Source: an uncultured Eubacteriales bacterium (lineage in GTDB: Bacteria > Bacillota > Clostridia > Oscillospirales > Oscillospiraceae). From it: DNA of 64,000 bases. How positions within the stretch are numbered: position 1 is the first letter of the stretch; every line of letters starts with the position of its first letter. Shown here one piece after another: positions 25,676-35,489 of the stretch. The DNA lies in the NCBI GenBank assembly GCA_900546255.1, contig URCB01000003.1, forward strand, positions 1 to 64,000, written 5' to 3'. The position numbers were made by a program, and so were the translations under genes. Below the pieces are notes generated by a model. It was not told the origin of the DNA. It did not search any database and saw only the letters and a list, made by a program, of their open reading frames with translations.

Positions 25676-26574
25676 GCCCCGTTCGCCTGCTCCATCTGTT
25701 CCCTCACCAGGTCCAGAAAGCGGAGGGTGTCCCCGTCCGGGTGGAGGGCATAGAGGATTCCATAGGGGATGGTAAAGTCCCAGTCCACAGGAAGGGTGAC
25801 CAGGGAGGGGTGCACCTCGCTCCAGCACTCCAGGGTCATCAGGGGGTTGCGGGTCTGGACGCAGCGGTTGAACACCTCCATGTCGTAGAACTGGGGGGTG
25901 TCCTCGATGGTGATGGCGGGGTGCTGCTCCACAAAGTTCCGCACCTGGTCCACCGAGGTGGAGTCCCCCCGCTTGACCATCATCAGGGTGTACCCGTAGA
26001 GGTCCTGGACGGTGAGGCGCTCCTTCCGGGCCAGGGGGTGCTCCCGGGGCACCGCCACGCAGTGGCGGTAGGCCCCCAGGGGGAAGAAGTTGCACCGGTC
26101 CAGCCACTGGCGGGAGTCGCAGGCCCCCACCAGGAAGTCGAACTTCTCCCCTAGGGCGGCGATCTCCCCCAGGATGCCCTGGTGGTCGTCCTCGAAGGGG
26201 ACGATGTGGAGCTTGAACCCCGGCAGGTTTTCACTCACCTGGTACCACAGGTCCATGAAGGGCTTGCAGGGGTTGAGGATGGAGGTGCCCACGCAGAAGG
26301 TGGTGGCGGCGGCTTCCGCCGCCAGGCGGGCCTCCTGGATGGCCCGCTGGGAATAGTCCATGATGCCCTTGGCATGCTTATAGAGGACCTTCCCCGCCTC
26401 GGTGAGGGTGATGCCATGGTTGGTGCGAAACACCAACTGCAGGTCCAGATGCTTTTCCAGGGCGTTGATCTGCTTGATCACCGCCGTGGAGGAGAGGTAC
26501 AGCGCCTCCGCCGCCTTGTTGAAGCTGCCGCAGTCAGCCACCTGGACAAAGGCGTCCAGCTGTGGGTTATACAT
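25672..26574 (-). CDS. LysR-family transcriptional regulator
   Basis: 300 aa. The start at 26574 (MYNPQLDAFVQV) has AAGGGGG upstream and aligns with its paralog at 21613. Winged-helix domain about 1-60, ligand-binding domain from about 92. It is divergent from the flavodoxin-cupin-RibD-AKR-CMD-FeADH operon with 128 bp between, the usual position for a LysR activator of that operon. A perfect palindrome sits in the shared region. Confidence 0.93.
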   Translation of the reverse strand: MYNPQLDAFVQVADCGSFNKAAEALYLSSTAVIKQINALEKHLDLQLVFRTNHGITLTEAGKVLYKHAKGIMDYSQRAIQEARLAAEAAATTFCVGTSILNPCKPFMDLWYQVSENLPGFKLHIVPFEDDHQGILGEIAALGEKFDFLVGACDSRQWLDRCNFFPLGAYRHCVAVPREHPLARKERLTVQDLYGYTLMMVKRGDSTSVDQVRNFVEQHPAITIEDTPQFYDMEVFNRCVQTRNPLMTLECWSEVHPSLVTLPVDWDFTIPYGILYALHPDGDTLRFLDLVREQMEQANGA

Positions 26575-26602
26575 GGTGTGCCCCCTTGTCTGTTCTAACT
26601 TT

Positions 26603-26660
26603 TGGTTATAACCATGGTACAAAATCCATTCTTCCCTGTCAAGGGGGGCGGGGGTAAAAT
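26603..26660. promoter_or_regulatory. Divergent LysR/flavodoxin-operon control region
   Basis: The palindrome TGGTTATAACCA (26603-26614) follows the T-N-A rule of LysR boxes. Leftward promoter for the regulator: TTGACA (26637-26642), 17 bp, TACCAT (26614-26619), so the palindrome covers its start region. Rightward promoter: a TAAAAT at 26655-26660 with a poor -35. The palindrome centre is then about 58 bp upstream of that start, close to the classic activation position. Confidence 0.65.
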
Positions 26661-26702
26661 AGGGGCATCCAAGGGATCCCCACCATAAGAAGGAGGCCAT
26701 GT

Positions 26703-27215
26703 ATGGCACAACTCATCGTCTACTACTCCCGCCGGGGGGAAAACTACGTCAGCGGCTCCATCCAGACCCTGGCGGTGGGCAACACCGAAGCGGTGGCCCG
26801 GCGGCTCCAGGCCCTCACAGGGGCCGACCTCTTCCAGTTGGAGCCCATGCAGCCCTACTCCGACGACTACAACGAATGCATCCAGCAAGCCCAGGACGAC
26901 CAGCGGCGGGACGCCCGCCCCGCCCTGAAGGCCTGCCCGGAGACGCTGGACCCCTACGACACCATCTACCTGGGCTACCCCAACTACTGGGGCACCATGC
27001 CCATGTGCGTCTTTACCTTTTTGGAACGGTTCGACTTCACCGGCAAGACCATCCTCCCCTTCTGCACCCACGAGGGCAGCGGCCTGGGCCACAGCGAGGC
27101 GGATATCCGCCGCCTGTGCCCCGGGGCCAAGGTGGGGAAAGGCCTTGCCATCCACGGCACCGCCGTGTTCCGGGAGGAGCGGGCCCTGGAGGCCTGGATC
27201 AAAGGAGGAAACTAA
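26703..27215 (+). CDS. Flavodoxin-like protein (cytosolic)
   Basis: 170 aa, RBS AAGGAGG. IVYYSRRGENY...VGNTE is a flavin phosphate loop with an insertion. YDTIYLGYPNYWGTMPMC is the second flavin loop and GKTILPFCTHEGSG the third. Resembles the Flavodoxin_4 group found beside aldo/keto reductases and LysR genes in Clostridia. First gene of the rightward operon; unlike the paralog at 18383 it has no signal peptide. Confidence 0.88.
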   Translation: MAQLIVYYSRRGENYVSGSIQTLAVGNTEAVARRLQALTGADLFQLEPMQPYSDDYNECIQQAQDDQRRDARPALKACPETLDPYDTIYLGYPNYWGTMPMCVFTFLERFDFTGKTILPFCTHEGSGLGHSEADIRRLCPGAKVGKGLAIHGTAVFREERALEAWIKGGN

Positions 27216-27216
27216 C

Positions 27217-27636
27217 ATGGATCTGAACACTTTGAAAGAAAACAGCCTCTTCCCCGTGGGGGAGGAAAACACCGCCTTTGCGGCGTACTTTGACGGCACC
27301 AGCTACCTGAACATGCTCACCACCCAGCAGGTGCCCATCGGCAACGTCACCTTTGAGCCCGGCTGCCGGAACCACTGGCACATCCACAAGGCCACCCAGG
27401 GGGGCGGGCAGATCCTGCTGGTCACCGCCGGCCGGGGGTATTACCAGGAGTGGGGCAAACCCGCCCAGGAGCTCCACCCGGGAGACGTGGTGAACATTCC
27501 CCCCAACGTGAAGCACTGGCACGGGGCCGCCCCGGACAGCGCCTTCCAGCACCTGGCCGTGGAGGTCCCCGGTGAGGGCACCGGCAGCCAGTGGCTGGAG
27601 GCCGTGGACCCGGCGGAGTACGCCAAACTCAAATAA
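27217..27636 (+). CDS. Cupin-domain protein
   Basis: 139 aa, RBS AAAGGAGGAA directly after the flavodoxin stop. Cupin motif 1 is represented by NHWHIHKATQGGGQILL and motif 2 by PGDVVNIPPNVKHWHG, giving the His/Glu-type metal set. Such small cupins often sit with carboxymuconolactone decarboxylase-like genes, as here four genes later. The exact reaction is unknown. Confidence 0.88.
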   Translation: MDLNTLKENSLFPVGEENTAFAAYFDGTSYLNMLTTQQVPIGNVTFEPGCRNHWHIHKATQGGGQILLVTAGRGYYQEWGKPAQELHPGDVVNIPPNVKHWHGAAPDSAFQHLAVEVPGEGTGSQWLEAVDPAEYAKLK

Positions 27637-27647
27637 GGAGGGCAGCC

Positions 27648-28388
27648 GTGAACCGACCCTACATCTTCTGCCACATGCTCACATCCCTGGACGGGAAGAT
27701 CATGGGCAACTACATGGACCTGCCCGCCTGCGAGCCCGCCGGGGACCTCTTCTACGACATCGCCTTCGGGGAGGACCCCTTCTACCGCCACCAGGGGTGG
27801 CTGTCTGGCCGGGTGACCACCGACGACAACTTCACCCACTACCGCACCCCCGCCCTGACCCCCGGCGCCCCCACGGTGCCGGAGGGGGACTTCGTGGCCC
27901 AGCAGGCCCCCATGTACTACGTCTCCGTGGACCCCAAAGGCAAGCTGGGGTGGGAGAGCGCCACCCTCACCTATGAGACCACCACCGCCCACGTCATCGA
28001 GGTTCTCACCGAGGAGGCCTCCAACGACTACAAGGCCTTCCTGCGGAAGCTGGGCATCTCCTACATCCTGGCGGGGAAGGACCGGCTGGACTACGCCCTG
28101 GCCCTGGAGAAGCTGAAAACCCGCTTCGGCATCCAGGTGCTGATGCTGGGGGGCGGGGGGGTGCTCAACTGGTCCTTCCTCCAGGCGGGGATGTGCGACG
28201 AGGTGAGCCTCGTCGTGGCCCCCGCCGCCGACGGCAACCCCAACACCCAATCCCTTTTCCTGGCCAAGGAGGGGCTGAGCACCGACGCCCCCCTCTCCTT
28301 CACCCTTCTGGGGGCAGAGACCAGCGAGGGCAGCACCCTCTGGCTGCGGTACCGGGTCAACTATGGAGAGGCCACCCAGGCCCCCTGA
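27648..28388 (+). CDS. RibD C-terminal/dihydrofolate-reductase-like oxidoreductase
   Basis: 246 aa with a GTG start (AAGGAGGG upstream); no ATG fits. CHMLTSLDGKIMGNYM is the family N-terminus, and GGGGVLNWSFLQAGMCDEVSLVVAP is the conserved C-terminal substrate/NADPH region of RibD_C proteins. It reduces pyrimidine-like or unrelated substrates with NADPH. Intact paralog of the interrupted gene at 8547-9275. Confidence 0.88.
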   Translation: MNRPYIFCHMLTSLDGKIMGNYMDLPACEPAGDLFYDIAFGEDPFYRHQGWLSGRVTTDDNFTHYRTPALTPGAPTVPEGDFVAQQAPMYYVSVDPKGKLGWESATLTYETTTAHVIEVLTEEASNDYKAFLRKLGISYILAGKDRLDYALALEKLKTRFGIQVLMLGGGGVLNWSFLQAGMCDEVSLVVAPAADGNPNTQSLFLAKEGLSTDAPLSFTLLGAETSEGSTLWLRYRVNYGEATQAP

Positions 28389-28466
28389 CCCCCGCTTCCC
28401 ATTCTAACCTGTAACACACCCGAAGAAGATCACCCATCTTTCCCAAATGCAATAGGAGGAATCAAC

Positions 28467-29309
28467 ATGGAATACATCACCCTTGCCAACGGTGTCAAGA
28501 TGCCCCTGCTGGGCTACGGCGTGTACCAGGTGGACCCCGCCGAGTGTGAACGCTGCGTCACCGACGCCATCGCCGTGGGCTACCGCTCCATCGACACCGC
28601 CCAGGCCTACCACAACGAGGAGGGCGTGGGCAACGCCGTCCGCAAGTCCGGCCTGCCCCGGGAGGACTTCTTCCTCACCACCAAGGTGTGGATCTCCAAC
28701 GGCGGGTACGAGAAGGCCAAGGCCTCCATCGACGAATCCCTGGCCAAGCTGCAGACCGACTACATCGACCTGCTCCTCATCCACCAGCCCTTCAACGACT
28801 ACTACGGCACCTGGCGGGCCATGGAGGAGGCCTACAAGGCCGGCAAGCTCCGGGCCATCGGCGTGTCCAACTTCTACCCCGACCGGCTCATCGACCTGTG
28901 CCAGTTTTCTGAGATCAAGCCCATGGTGAACCAGGTGGAGACCCACGCCCTCTTCCAGCAGGCCGCCGCCCATGAGGTGATGGCCAAGTACGGCGTGGTC
29001 CACGAGTCCTGGGGCCCCTTCGCCGAGGGGCGGAAGGACTTCTTCACCAACCCCACCCTCCAGGCCATCGGCGCCAAGTACGGCAAGTCCGTGGCCCAGA
29101 CCGCCCTGCGTTTTCTGATCCAGAGCGACGTGGTGGTCATCCCCAAGTCCACCCACAAGGAGCGGATGGCAGAGAACCTGGACGTCTTTGACTTCCAGCT
29201 CAGCCAGGAGGACATGGTGGCCATCCGGGCCCTGGACGACGGCCAGAGCGCCTTCTTCTCCCACTACGACCCGGCCACGGTGGAGTTCCTCACCAGCCTG
29301 GGCCGGTAA
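28467..29309 (+). CDS. Aldo/keto reductase (2,5-diketogluconate reductase-like)
   Basis: 280 aa, RBS AGGAGG. Tetrad in DTAQAYHNEEG (Asp, Tyr), TTKVWIS (Lys) and LLIHQPF (His). VIPKSTHKERMAEN is the NADPH loop. Paralog of the gene at 10639, same subfamily and nearly the same length. It lies 78 bp after the RibD-like gene, the widest gap of the operon, with no terminator in between. Confidence 0.92.
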   Translation: MEYITLANGVKMPLLGYGVYQVDPAECERCVTDAIAVGYRSIDTAQAYHNEEGVGNAVRKSGLPREDFFLTTKVWISNGGYEKAKASIDESLAKLQTDYIDLLLIHQPFNDYYGTWRAMEEAYKAGKLRAIGVSNFYPDRLIDLCQFSEIKPMVNQVETHALFQQAAAHEVMAKYGVVHESWGPFAEGRKDFFTNPTLQAIGAKYGKSVAQTALRFLIQSDVVVIPKSTHKERMAENLDVFDFQLSQEDMVAIRALDDGQSAFFSHYDPATVEFLTSLGR

Positions 29310-29380
29310 CCAACCTCAAATCCCCTTCCCCTGCCCCATGTTGGGGCGTCAAGATTCTAAGATAAAGGAGATCCTTTCCC

Positions 29381-29704
29381 ATGGCAGAAAAAGTCACCGC
29401 TGGCAGAGACCAGCTGGGGCAGTTCGCCCCCAAATTCGCCCAGCTCAACGACGACGTCCTCTTCGGTGAGGTGTGGGCCCGGGAGGAAGAGCTCTCCACC
29501 CGGGACCGGTGCATCGTCACCGTGACGGCCCTGATGGCCAGCGGGGTGCTGGACAGCTCTCTGCAGTTCCACATTCTCAACGCCAAGAACCACGGGGTCA
29601 CCGCCCAGGAGATGGCGGAGATCCTCACCCACGCGGCCTTCTATGCCGGCTGGCCCAAGGCCTGGGCCGCCTTCCGGATGGCCAAGGAAGTCTACGAAGG
29701 ATAA
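29381..29704 (+). CDS. Carboxymuconolactone decarboxylase-family protein
   Basis: 107 aa, RBS AAAGGAG. All-helical CMD fold: LSTRDRCIVTVTALMASG, then LQFHILNAKNHGVTAQEMAEIL and a final TH.AFYAGWPKAW. The CxxC pair of AhpD-type peroxidases is absent, so a decarboxylase/isomerase-like or binding role is more likely. Between AKR and Fe-ADH genes in the same operon. Confidence 0.88.
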   Translation: MAEKVTAGRDQLGQFAPKFAQLNDDVLFGEVWAREEELSTRDRCIVTVTALMASGVLDSSLQFHILNAKNHGVTAQEMAEILTHAAFYAGWPKAWAAFRMAKEVYEG

Positions 29705-29717
29705 AGGAGAACACGAT

Positions 29718-30884
29718 ATGTTAGGCAACTTCACCTACTGCAACCCCACCAAACTCCACTTCGGCCCCAACGCCATGGACGCCCTGGCGGGGGAGCTGAC
29801 CCACTACGGGCCCAAGGTCCAGCTGATCTACGGCGGCGGGTCCATCAAAAAGAACGGCATCTATGACCAGGTGGTGGCCATCCTGAAGGCCGCCGGCAAG
29901 GAGGTCTTCGAGGACCCCGGCGTCATGCCCAACCCCACGGTGGAAAAGCTCTACGAGGGCTGCAAGATCGCCCGGGAGAACGACGTGGACCTGCTGCTGT
30001 CTGTGGGCGGCGGCTCCTGCTGCGACTATGCCAAGGCGGTCTCCGTCTCCGCCTGGTGCGATGAGGACCCCTGGGAAAAGTACTACCTGCGGATGGAGGA
30101 CCCGGACAACAAGCTCATCCCCGTGGGGTGCGTGCTCACCATGGTGGGCACGGGCTCGGAGATGAACGGCGGCTCCGTCATCACCAACCACGCCGCCAAG
30201 CTGAAGATCGGCCATGTGTTTGGCGAGGAGGTCTTCCCCAAGTTCTCCATCCTGAACCCGGAGTACACCTATACCCTCCCCCACTATCAGATGGTGGCGG
30301 GGATCTATGACATCATGAACCACATCACCGAGCAGTACTTCTCCGGGGAGGACGACTCCACCTCCGACTACCTCATGGAGGGCCTCATGCGCTCCCTGAT
30401 CCACAGCAGCCGGATCGCCGTGAAGGACCCCAAGAACTACGAGGCCCGCAGCAACATCATGTGGGTCGCCACCTGGGCCCTGAACACCCTCATCGCCCAG
30501 GGCAAGGCCACCGACTGGATGGTCCACATGATCGGCCAGTCCGTGGGGGCCTACACCGACGCCACCCACGGCATGACCCTGTCGGCGGTGTCCCTGCCCT
30601 ACTACCGGCACATCCTCCCCTATGGCCTGCACCAGTTCAAGAAGTTCGCCGTGAACGTCTGGGGGGTGCGCCCCGAGGGCAAGACCGACGAGGCCATCGC
30701 CCAGGAAGGCCTGGAGGCCATGGAGGCCTGGATGAAGGAGATGGGCCTGGTGCTCCACCTGGCCGAACTGGGGGTCACCCAGGACATGGTGGAGGGCATC
30801 GCCAAGGGCTCCTTCGTGATGGAGGGGGGCTACAAGGTGCTCACCCACCAGGAGATTGTGGAGATCCTCCAGCAGAGCATGTAA
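29718..30884 (+). CDS. Iron-containing alcohol dehydrogenase
   Basis: 388 aa, AAAGGAG upstream. Paralog of the gene at 19065. Nucleotide motif GGGSIKKNG, SVGGGSCCDYAKAV (Asp ligand), IMNHITE and GAYTDATHGM for the His ligands. Reduces aldehydes with NAD(P)H. Last gene of the rightward operon, followed by a strong terminator. Confidence 0.92.
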   Translation: MLGNFTYCNPTKLHFGPNAMDALAGELTHYGPKVQLIYGGGSIKKNGIYDQVVAILKAAGKEVFEDPGVMPNPTVEKLYEGCKIARENDVDLLLSVGGGSCCDYAKAVSVSAWCDEDPWEKYYLRMEDPDNKLIPVGCVLTMVGTGSEMNGGSVITNHAAKLKIGHVFGEEVFPKFSILNPEYTYTLPHYQMVAGIYDIMNHITEQYFSGEDDSTSDYLMEGLMRSLIHSSRIAVKDPKNYEARSNIMWVATWALNTLIAQGKATDWMVHMIGQSVGAYTDATHGMTLSAVSLPYYRHILPYGLHQFKKFAVNVWGVRPEGKTDEAIAQEGLEAMEAWMKEMGLVLHLAELGVTQDMVEGIAKGSFVMEGGYKVLTHQEIVEILQQSM

Positions 30885-30929
30885 GGCCGCCGGCCGGCAC
30901 ATGCCCCGCCCCTTCCCTGTTGCATACAG

Positions 30930-30958
30930 AAAAGGCAGCCCAGTCTGGGCTGCCTTTT
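30930..30958. terminator. Terminator after the rightward redox operon
   Basis: AAAAGGCAGCCCAG / CTGGGCTGCCTTTT, perfect stem. It works in both directions and also ends the short Spo0A_C-type gene coming from the right. Confidence 0.9.
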
Positions 30959-30977
30959 GGCAGGAAGGGGGAAACGG

Positions 30978-31286
30978 CTAGGGCTGCCCCTTCCCCACTG
31001 CCCCCCACAGCAGAAAGATCACGTCCCAGTGGGACAGGAGCCTGCCCTGCTCCCGCCGCCAGGCCTGGCCCATGGCGGTGGTGCGCAGGTACTTGGCCAC
31101 GTTGGCCATCCCCTTGCGGACCTGGAACCCCCGCTTGCCGTGGCGCTGGGCGATGGTCTCAAACAGCTGGGGGGAGGGCGCCACCCCCTGCCGAAAGAGG
31201 TCCGCCGCGTCCAGAAGGTAGGCGTAGCCCACATAGTTGGGGGGCACGCCCCATTGACGCAGCATCTGCTCTGCCCGGTCTCCCAT
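30978..31286 (-). CDS. Stand-alone Spo0A C-terminal-like DNA-binding protein
   Basis: 102 aa. The start at 31286 (MGDRAEQ) is preferred because GGAGG is 7 nt upstream; the ATG at 31292 is too close to it. Residues about 12-75 resemble the helix bundle of the Spo0A effector domain: LRQWGVPPNYVGYAYLLDA, then LFETIAQRHG and VRKGMANVAKYL. No receiver domain is present, so it cannot be phosphorylated in the usual way. It may compete with or modulate Spo0A at its sites. It is divergent from an XRE gene. It ends in TAG just before the terminator. Confidence 0.75.
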   Translation of the reverse strand: MGDRAEQMLRQWGVPPNYVGYAYLLDAADLFRQGVAPSPQLFETIAQRHGKRGFQVRKGMANVAKYLRTTAMGQAWRREQGRLLSHWDVIFLLWGAVGKGQP

Positions 31287-31433
31287 GGACATCCCTCCGT
31301 CTTTTCGTTGGTAATTCGACTATAAATACTATTTTCCGGAATGTCAAGATGTTTTCCGATTTTTCATCGGTTCATGGTTTTCGGGAAAGTGGATAGGATA
31401 ACGGAGAAACCAAAAGGACCAAAGAGGTGCCTT

Positions 31434-31763
31434 ATGACGTTAGACTACTCCCTCATCGGAAAACGCATCGCCCGACGCCGGAAACAGTTGGGCCTGAAGC
31501 AGTCGGAAGTGGAAGAGCGCGCTGGGATCGGAGACAAGTACCTCTCCAACATCGAACGGGCCATCTCCATCCCCTCCACCGAGGTCATCATGCGCCTGGC
31601 CATCGCCCTGGAGACCACCCCGGACGAGTTTCTGGTGGGCGCCGTCCGCCACCCCGAGGAGGGCTGGCAGGACGTGGCCGAACTGCTGCGCCCCATGAAC
31701 GAAAAGCAGCTCGCCCTGGCCCGCAGCCTTCTCACCTGGCTGGGGGAGCAGGACCTGCCCTGA
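31434..31763 (+). CDS. XRE-family helix-turn-helix regulator
   Basis: 109 aa, RBS AAAGAGG. Cro/CI-type helix-turn-helix: IGKRIARRRKQLGLKQSEVEE, GIGDKYLSNIERA and PSTEVIMRLAIAL (residues about 7-65), then a short helical tail. No ligand domain. The target is unknown; it is transcribed alone and followed by a terminator. Confidence 0.92.
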   Translation: MTLDYSLIGKRIARRRKQLGLKQSEVEERAGIGDKYLSNIERAISIPSTEVIMRLAIALETTPDEFLVGAVRHPEEGWQDVAELLRPMNEKQLALARSLLTWLGEQDLP

Positions 31764-31773
31764 CCCTCTCCCA

Positions 31774-31804
31774 TAAAAAAACGCGCCCGTTGGGCGCGTT
31801 TTTT
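31774..31804. terminator. Bidirectional terminator between XRE and DUF4003 genes
   Basis: AAAAAAACGCGCCC / GGGCGCGTTTTTT with a GTT loop; serves the converging genes on both sides. Confidence 0.92.
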
Positions 31805-31816
31805 CGGTGTTTACGG

Positions 31817-32821
31817 TCACTCCTGCCCTGTGCTGCTGGCGGCGATCCCTGCAGCACTGCCGGCGGCCACCACGGTGAAGAGGGCCACCTCCTGGGCCAC
31901 AATGAGGGAGACGGTGGTGCTCACTGCCGCCGCCCCCAGAACCGCCTGGTTCTGGTCCAGGATGTAGCCGGCGGTGAGCATCACCCCATGCATGAGGCGC
32001 TGGGCCTTTCCCACCCCCATGAGGCCATACCCCTTCTGCTGGGAGAGGAAGTGGTCAACCTCCACCACCTCTTCCGCCAGGGCCCCCACCTCTCCGGGGA
32101 CCAGGGTCAGCAGGCCCAGGGTGCCCAGCTCGTGGCCGGTGCTGTACTTCCGGCCGCGGTCCTTCAGGGCATCGTAGAGGGCCAGGGTCCGGTCGCACTT
32201 CTCCTGGGCGCTCCCCTCCCCCAGGGCCAGCACGTGGCTGAGGGTTTGGGTGAACTGCCCCGTGCCAAAGGGGCGGTGCTTGAGCCTATCGTAGCAGGCC
32301 TCCGTCTCGGCAATGAGTTCCTCCACCGGGCGGGGGGAGAGGGCCAGCAGGGCCGCAAACACGCTGTCTTCCACCCCGGTGAGGAAGCAGTGCGCCTCCT
32401 TCATGCCGTTGTAGATGGCCCGGGTGCGGGCGGCAAACGCCCCGTACTGGCGCTCTTCCACCTGGTCGGCCAGAAGCAGGGCGGCCAGGGGGAGGTACTG
32501 GGAGGGGCGGAAGTGGTCCTTCAAGGCATCGTAGAGGCGCAGCCCCTGGTCCAGTTTCTCCTGGGGGGCCGGCTCCAGGGACAGGAGGGTGATCATTGCC
32601 TCCTGGGCGATCCCCCGGAAGTTGGAAAAGAAGCCCGTGCGGGCCCTGAGCAGGTCCCGGCAGTCGTGGAGGCGGTCCACCTCTGCCGTCTGGTTTTTCT
32701 GGGTGAGGATGCCGGCACACACGGCGTGAAGGTAGGGATTCTCCCACGGAAAGGCCTTTCTCAGGGTGTCCCGGTTGGCAAGGAAGCGCTCACAGCGGCT
32801 GCGCAAAGCTTGGTCCATCAT
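31817..32821 (-). CDS. DUF4003-family protein
   Basis: 334 aa, helical repeat protein with RBS AAAGGAG. The layout 'FSNFRGIA', 'LRLYDALKDHFRPSQYLPLAALLL', 'IYNGMKEAHCFLTG' and 'ACYDRLKHRPFGTGQFTQTLSHVLAL' fits DUF4003 as I remember it. The last 45 residues are Ala/Val-rich and hydrophobic and could form a membrane segment. Function is not known. Preceded by the end of the trp operon, with which it has no obvious link. Confidence 0.7.
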   Translation of the reverse strand: MMDQALRSRCERFLANRDTLRKAFPWENPYLHAVCAGILTQKNQTAEVDRLHDCRDLLRARTGFFSNFRGIAQEAMITLLSLEPAPQEKLDQGLRLYDALKDHFRPSQYLPLAALLLADQVEERQYGAFAARTRAIYNGMKEAHCFLTGVEDSVFAALLALSPRPVEELIAETEACYDRLKHRPFGTGQFTQTLSHVLALGEGSAQEKCDRTLALYDALKDRGRKYSTGHELGTLGLLTLVPGEVGALAEEVVEVDHFLSQQKGYGLMGVGKAQRLMHGVMLTAGYILDQNQAVLGAAAVSTTVSLIVAQEVALFTVVAAGSAAGIAASSTGQE

Positions 32822-32897
32822 ACATTCTCCTTTGGGAAAGGCGTGCTGCCGCCTTCCTGGTTTTCTCCGATAGTATACCCGAAAACCCTCGCCCTGT

Positions 32898-33687
32898 CTA
32901 TGCCTTTCCTTGGGGGGCGCCCTGCCCCACCGCCGCTTTCATGGCCTTGACGTAGGCCCCTACATCGGCGGGGGCCCCCCGCCCGTGGGCCGCCATCTTC
33001 TTCACAATGGCCGAGCCTACAATGGCCCCGTCCGCCAGCGCGGCCATCTGCCGGGCCTGGTCGGGGGTGGCGATGCCAAAGCCGATGGCACAGGGCAGGT
33101 CCGTATTCTCTCGGATCACCTGGAGGATGGCGGCCAGGTCGGTGGTGATGGCCTGCCGCACCCCGGTGACCCCCAGGCTGGAGACCAGGTAGAGGAACCC
33201 CTCCGCCTCCCGGGCAATCTTGGCAATGCGGCCGGCGGAGGTGGGGGCGATCATGGAGATCAGGGCCACGCCGTGCTTCCGGCAGGCGGCCTGGAACTCC
33301 CCCTTCTCCTCATAGGGCAGGTCGGGGAGGATGATCCCATCCACCCCCACCGATTGGCAGCGGGCAAAGAAGGCCTCCGCCCCGTAGGTAAAGACCACGT
33401 TGGCGTAGGTCATGAACACCAGGGGGACCGTCACGTCCCGGCGGAGGTCCTGCACCAGGGCAAACACCTGGTCGGTGGTCACCCCGCCCCGAAGGGCCCG
33501 GAGGTTGGCCTCCTGGATCACCGGCCCCTCGGCGGTGGGGTCAGAGAAGGGAATGCCCAGCTCGATAAGGTCCGCCCCGTTGGCCGCCATAGCCCGGACG
33601 GTGGCAGCGGTGGTCTCCAGGTCAGGGTCCCCACAGGTGAGGAAGGGGATGAAGGCCTTCCCCTGGGCAAAGGCAGCTTGGATTCGA

Positions 33688-33695
<8 letters not shown>
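32898..33695 (-). CDS. trpA: Tryptophan synthase alpha chain
   Basis: 265 aa from the ATG at 33695, overlapping trpB by 8 nt. Splits indole-3-glycerol phosphate to indole and glyceraldehyde 3-phosphate. Catalytic Glu in [11 protein letters not shown] (about 48) and Asp in the DLPYEE region. TIM-barrel phosphate loops GVTGVR and GFGI. Last gene of trpEGDCFBA. A longer upstream frame exists but would run into trpB. Confidence 0.97.
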
Positions 33696-34877
<1,182 letters not shown>

Positions 34878-34881
<4 letters not shown>

Positions 34882-35489
34882 ATCATCTCCTCCTCTCGCA
34901 CCGCCCGGACGAAGGCTTCCATCTTCGCTGGGTCTTTTTTTCTATCGGTCTCAATGCCGGAGCTCACATCCACCCCGAAGGGGCGGAGGCGGCGAACTGC
35001 CTGGCCTACGTTCCCCGGGTGCAGCCCCCCCGCCAGGAAGTAGGGCCGGTGGATGCCCGCCAGCAGGGACCAGTCGAAGGTCTCCCCTGTGCCGCCCTCT
35101 CCTGCGTCCAGCAGGACCAGGTCGGCTCCGCTGGCTTCGGCGGCGGCCACGTCGGCCGCCGTGTCCACCCGAAAGGCCTGGAGGATGGGCTTGGGGGTGA
35201 GCGCCCGGAGGGTTTGCAGGTAGGCCTCCCCCTCCCCTCCATGGAGCTGGATGAGGTCGATGACCCCCTCGTTGGCCAGAGCGGCCGCCTCCTCCGGCGG
35301 GGCATTCACAAAAACCCCCACCGCTCGGATGGCAGGGTCCAGCCCCCGTTTCAAGTCCGCCGCCTGGGCTGGGGTGACATACCGTTTGCTCTTAGGCGCA
35401 AAGACAAACCCCACACAGGCGGGCTGCAGCGCGTTGGCGGCCTGGATGTCCTCGGGACGGGAGAGGCCGCAGAGTTTGATTTTGGTCAT
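34878..35489 (-). CDS. trpF: Phosphoribosylanthranilate isomerase
   Basis: 203 aa. [11 protein letters not shown] contains the catalytic Cys. [16 protein letters not shown] and FLAGGL are the conserved TIM-barrel strands. It overlaps trpC by 4 nt (ATGA) and trpB by 4 nt. Confidence 0.96.
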
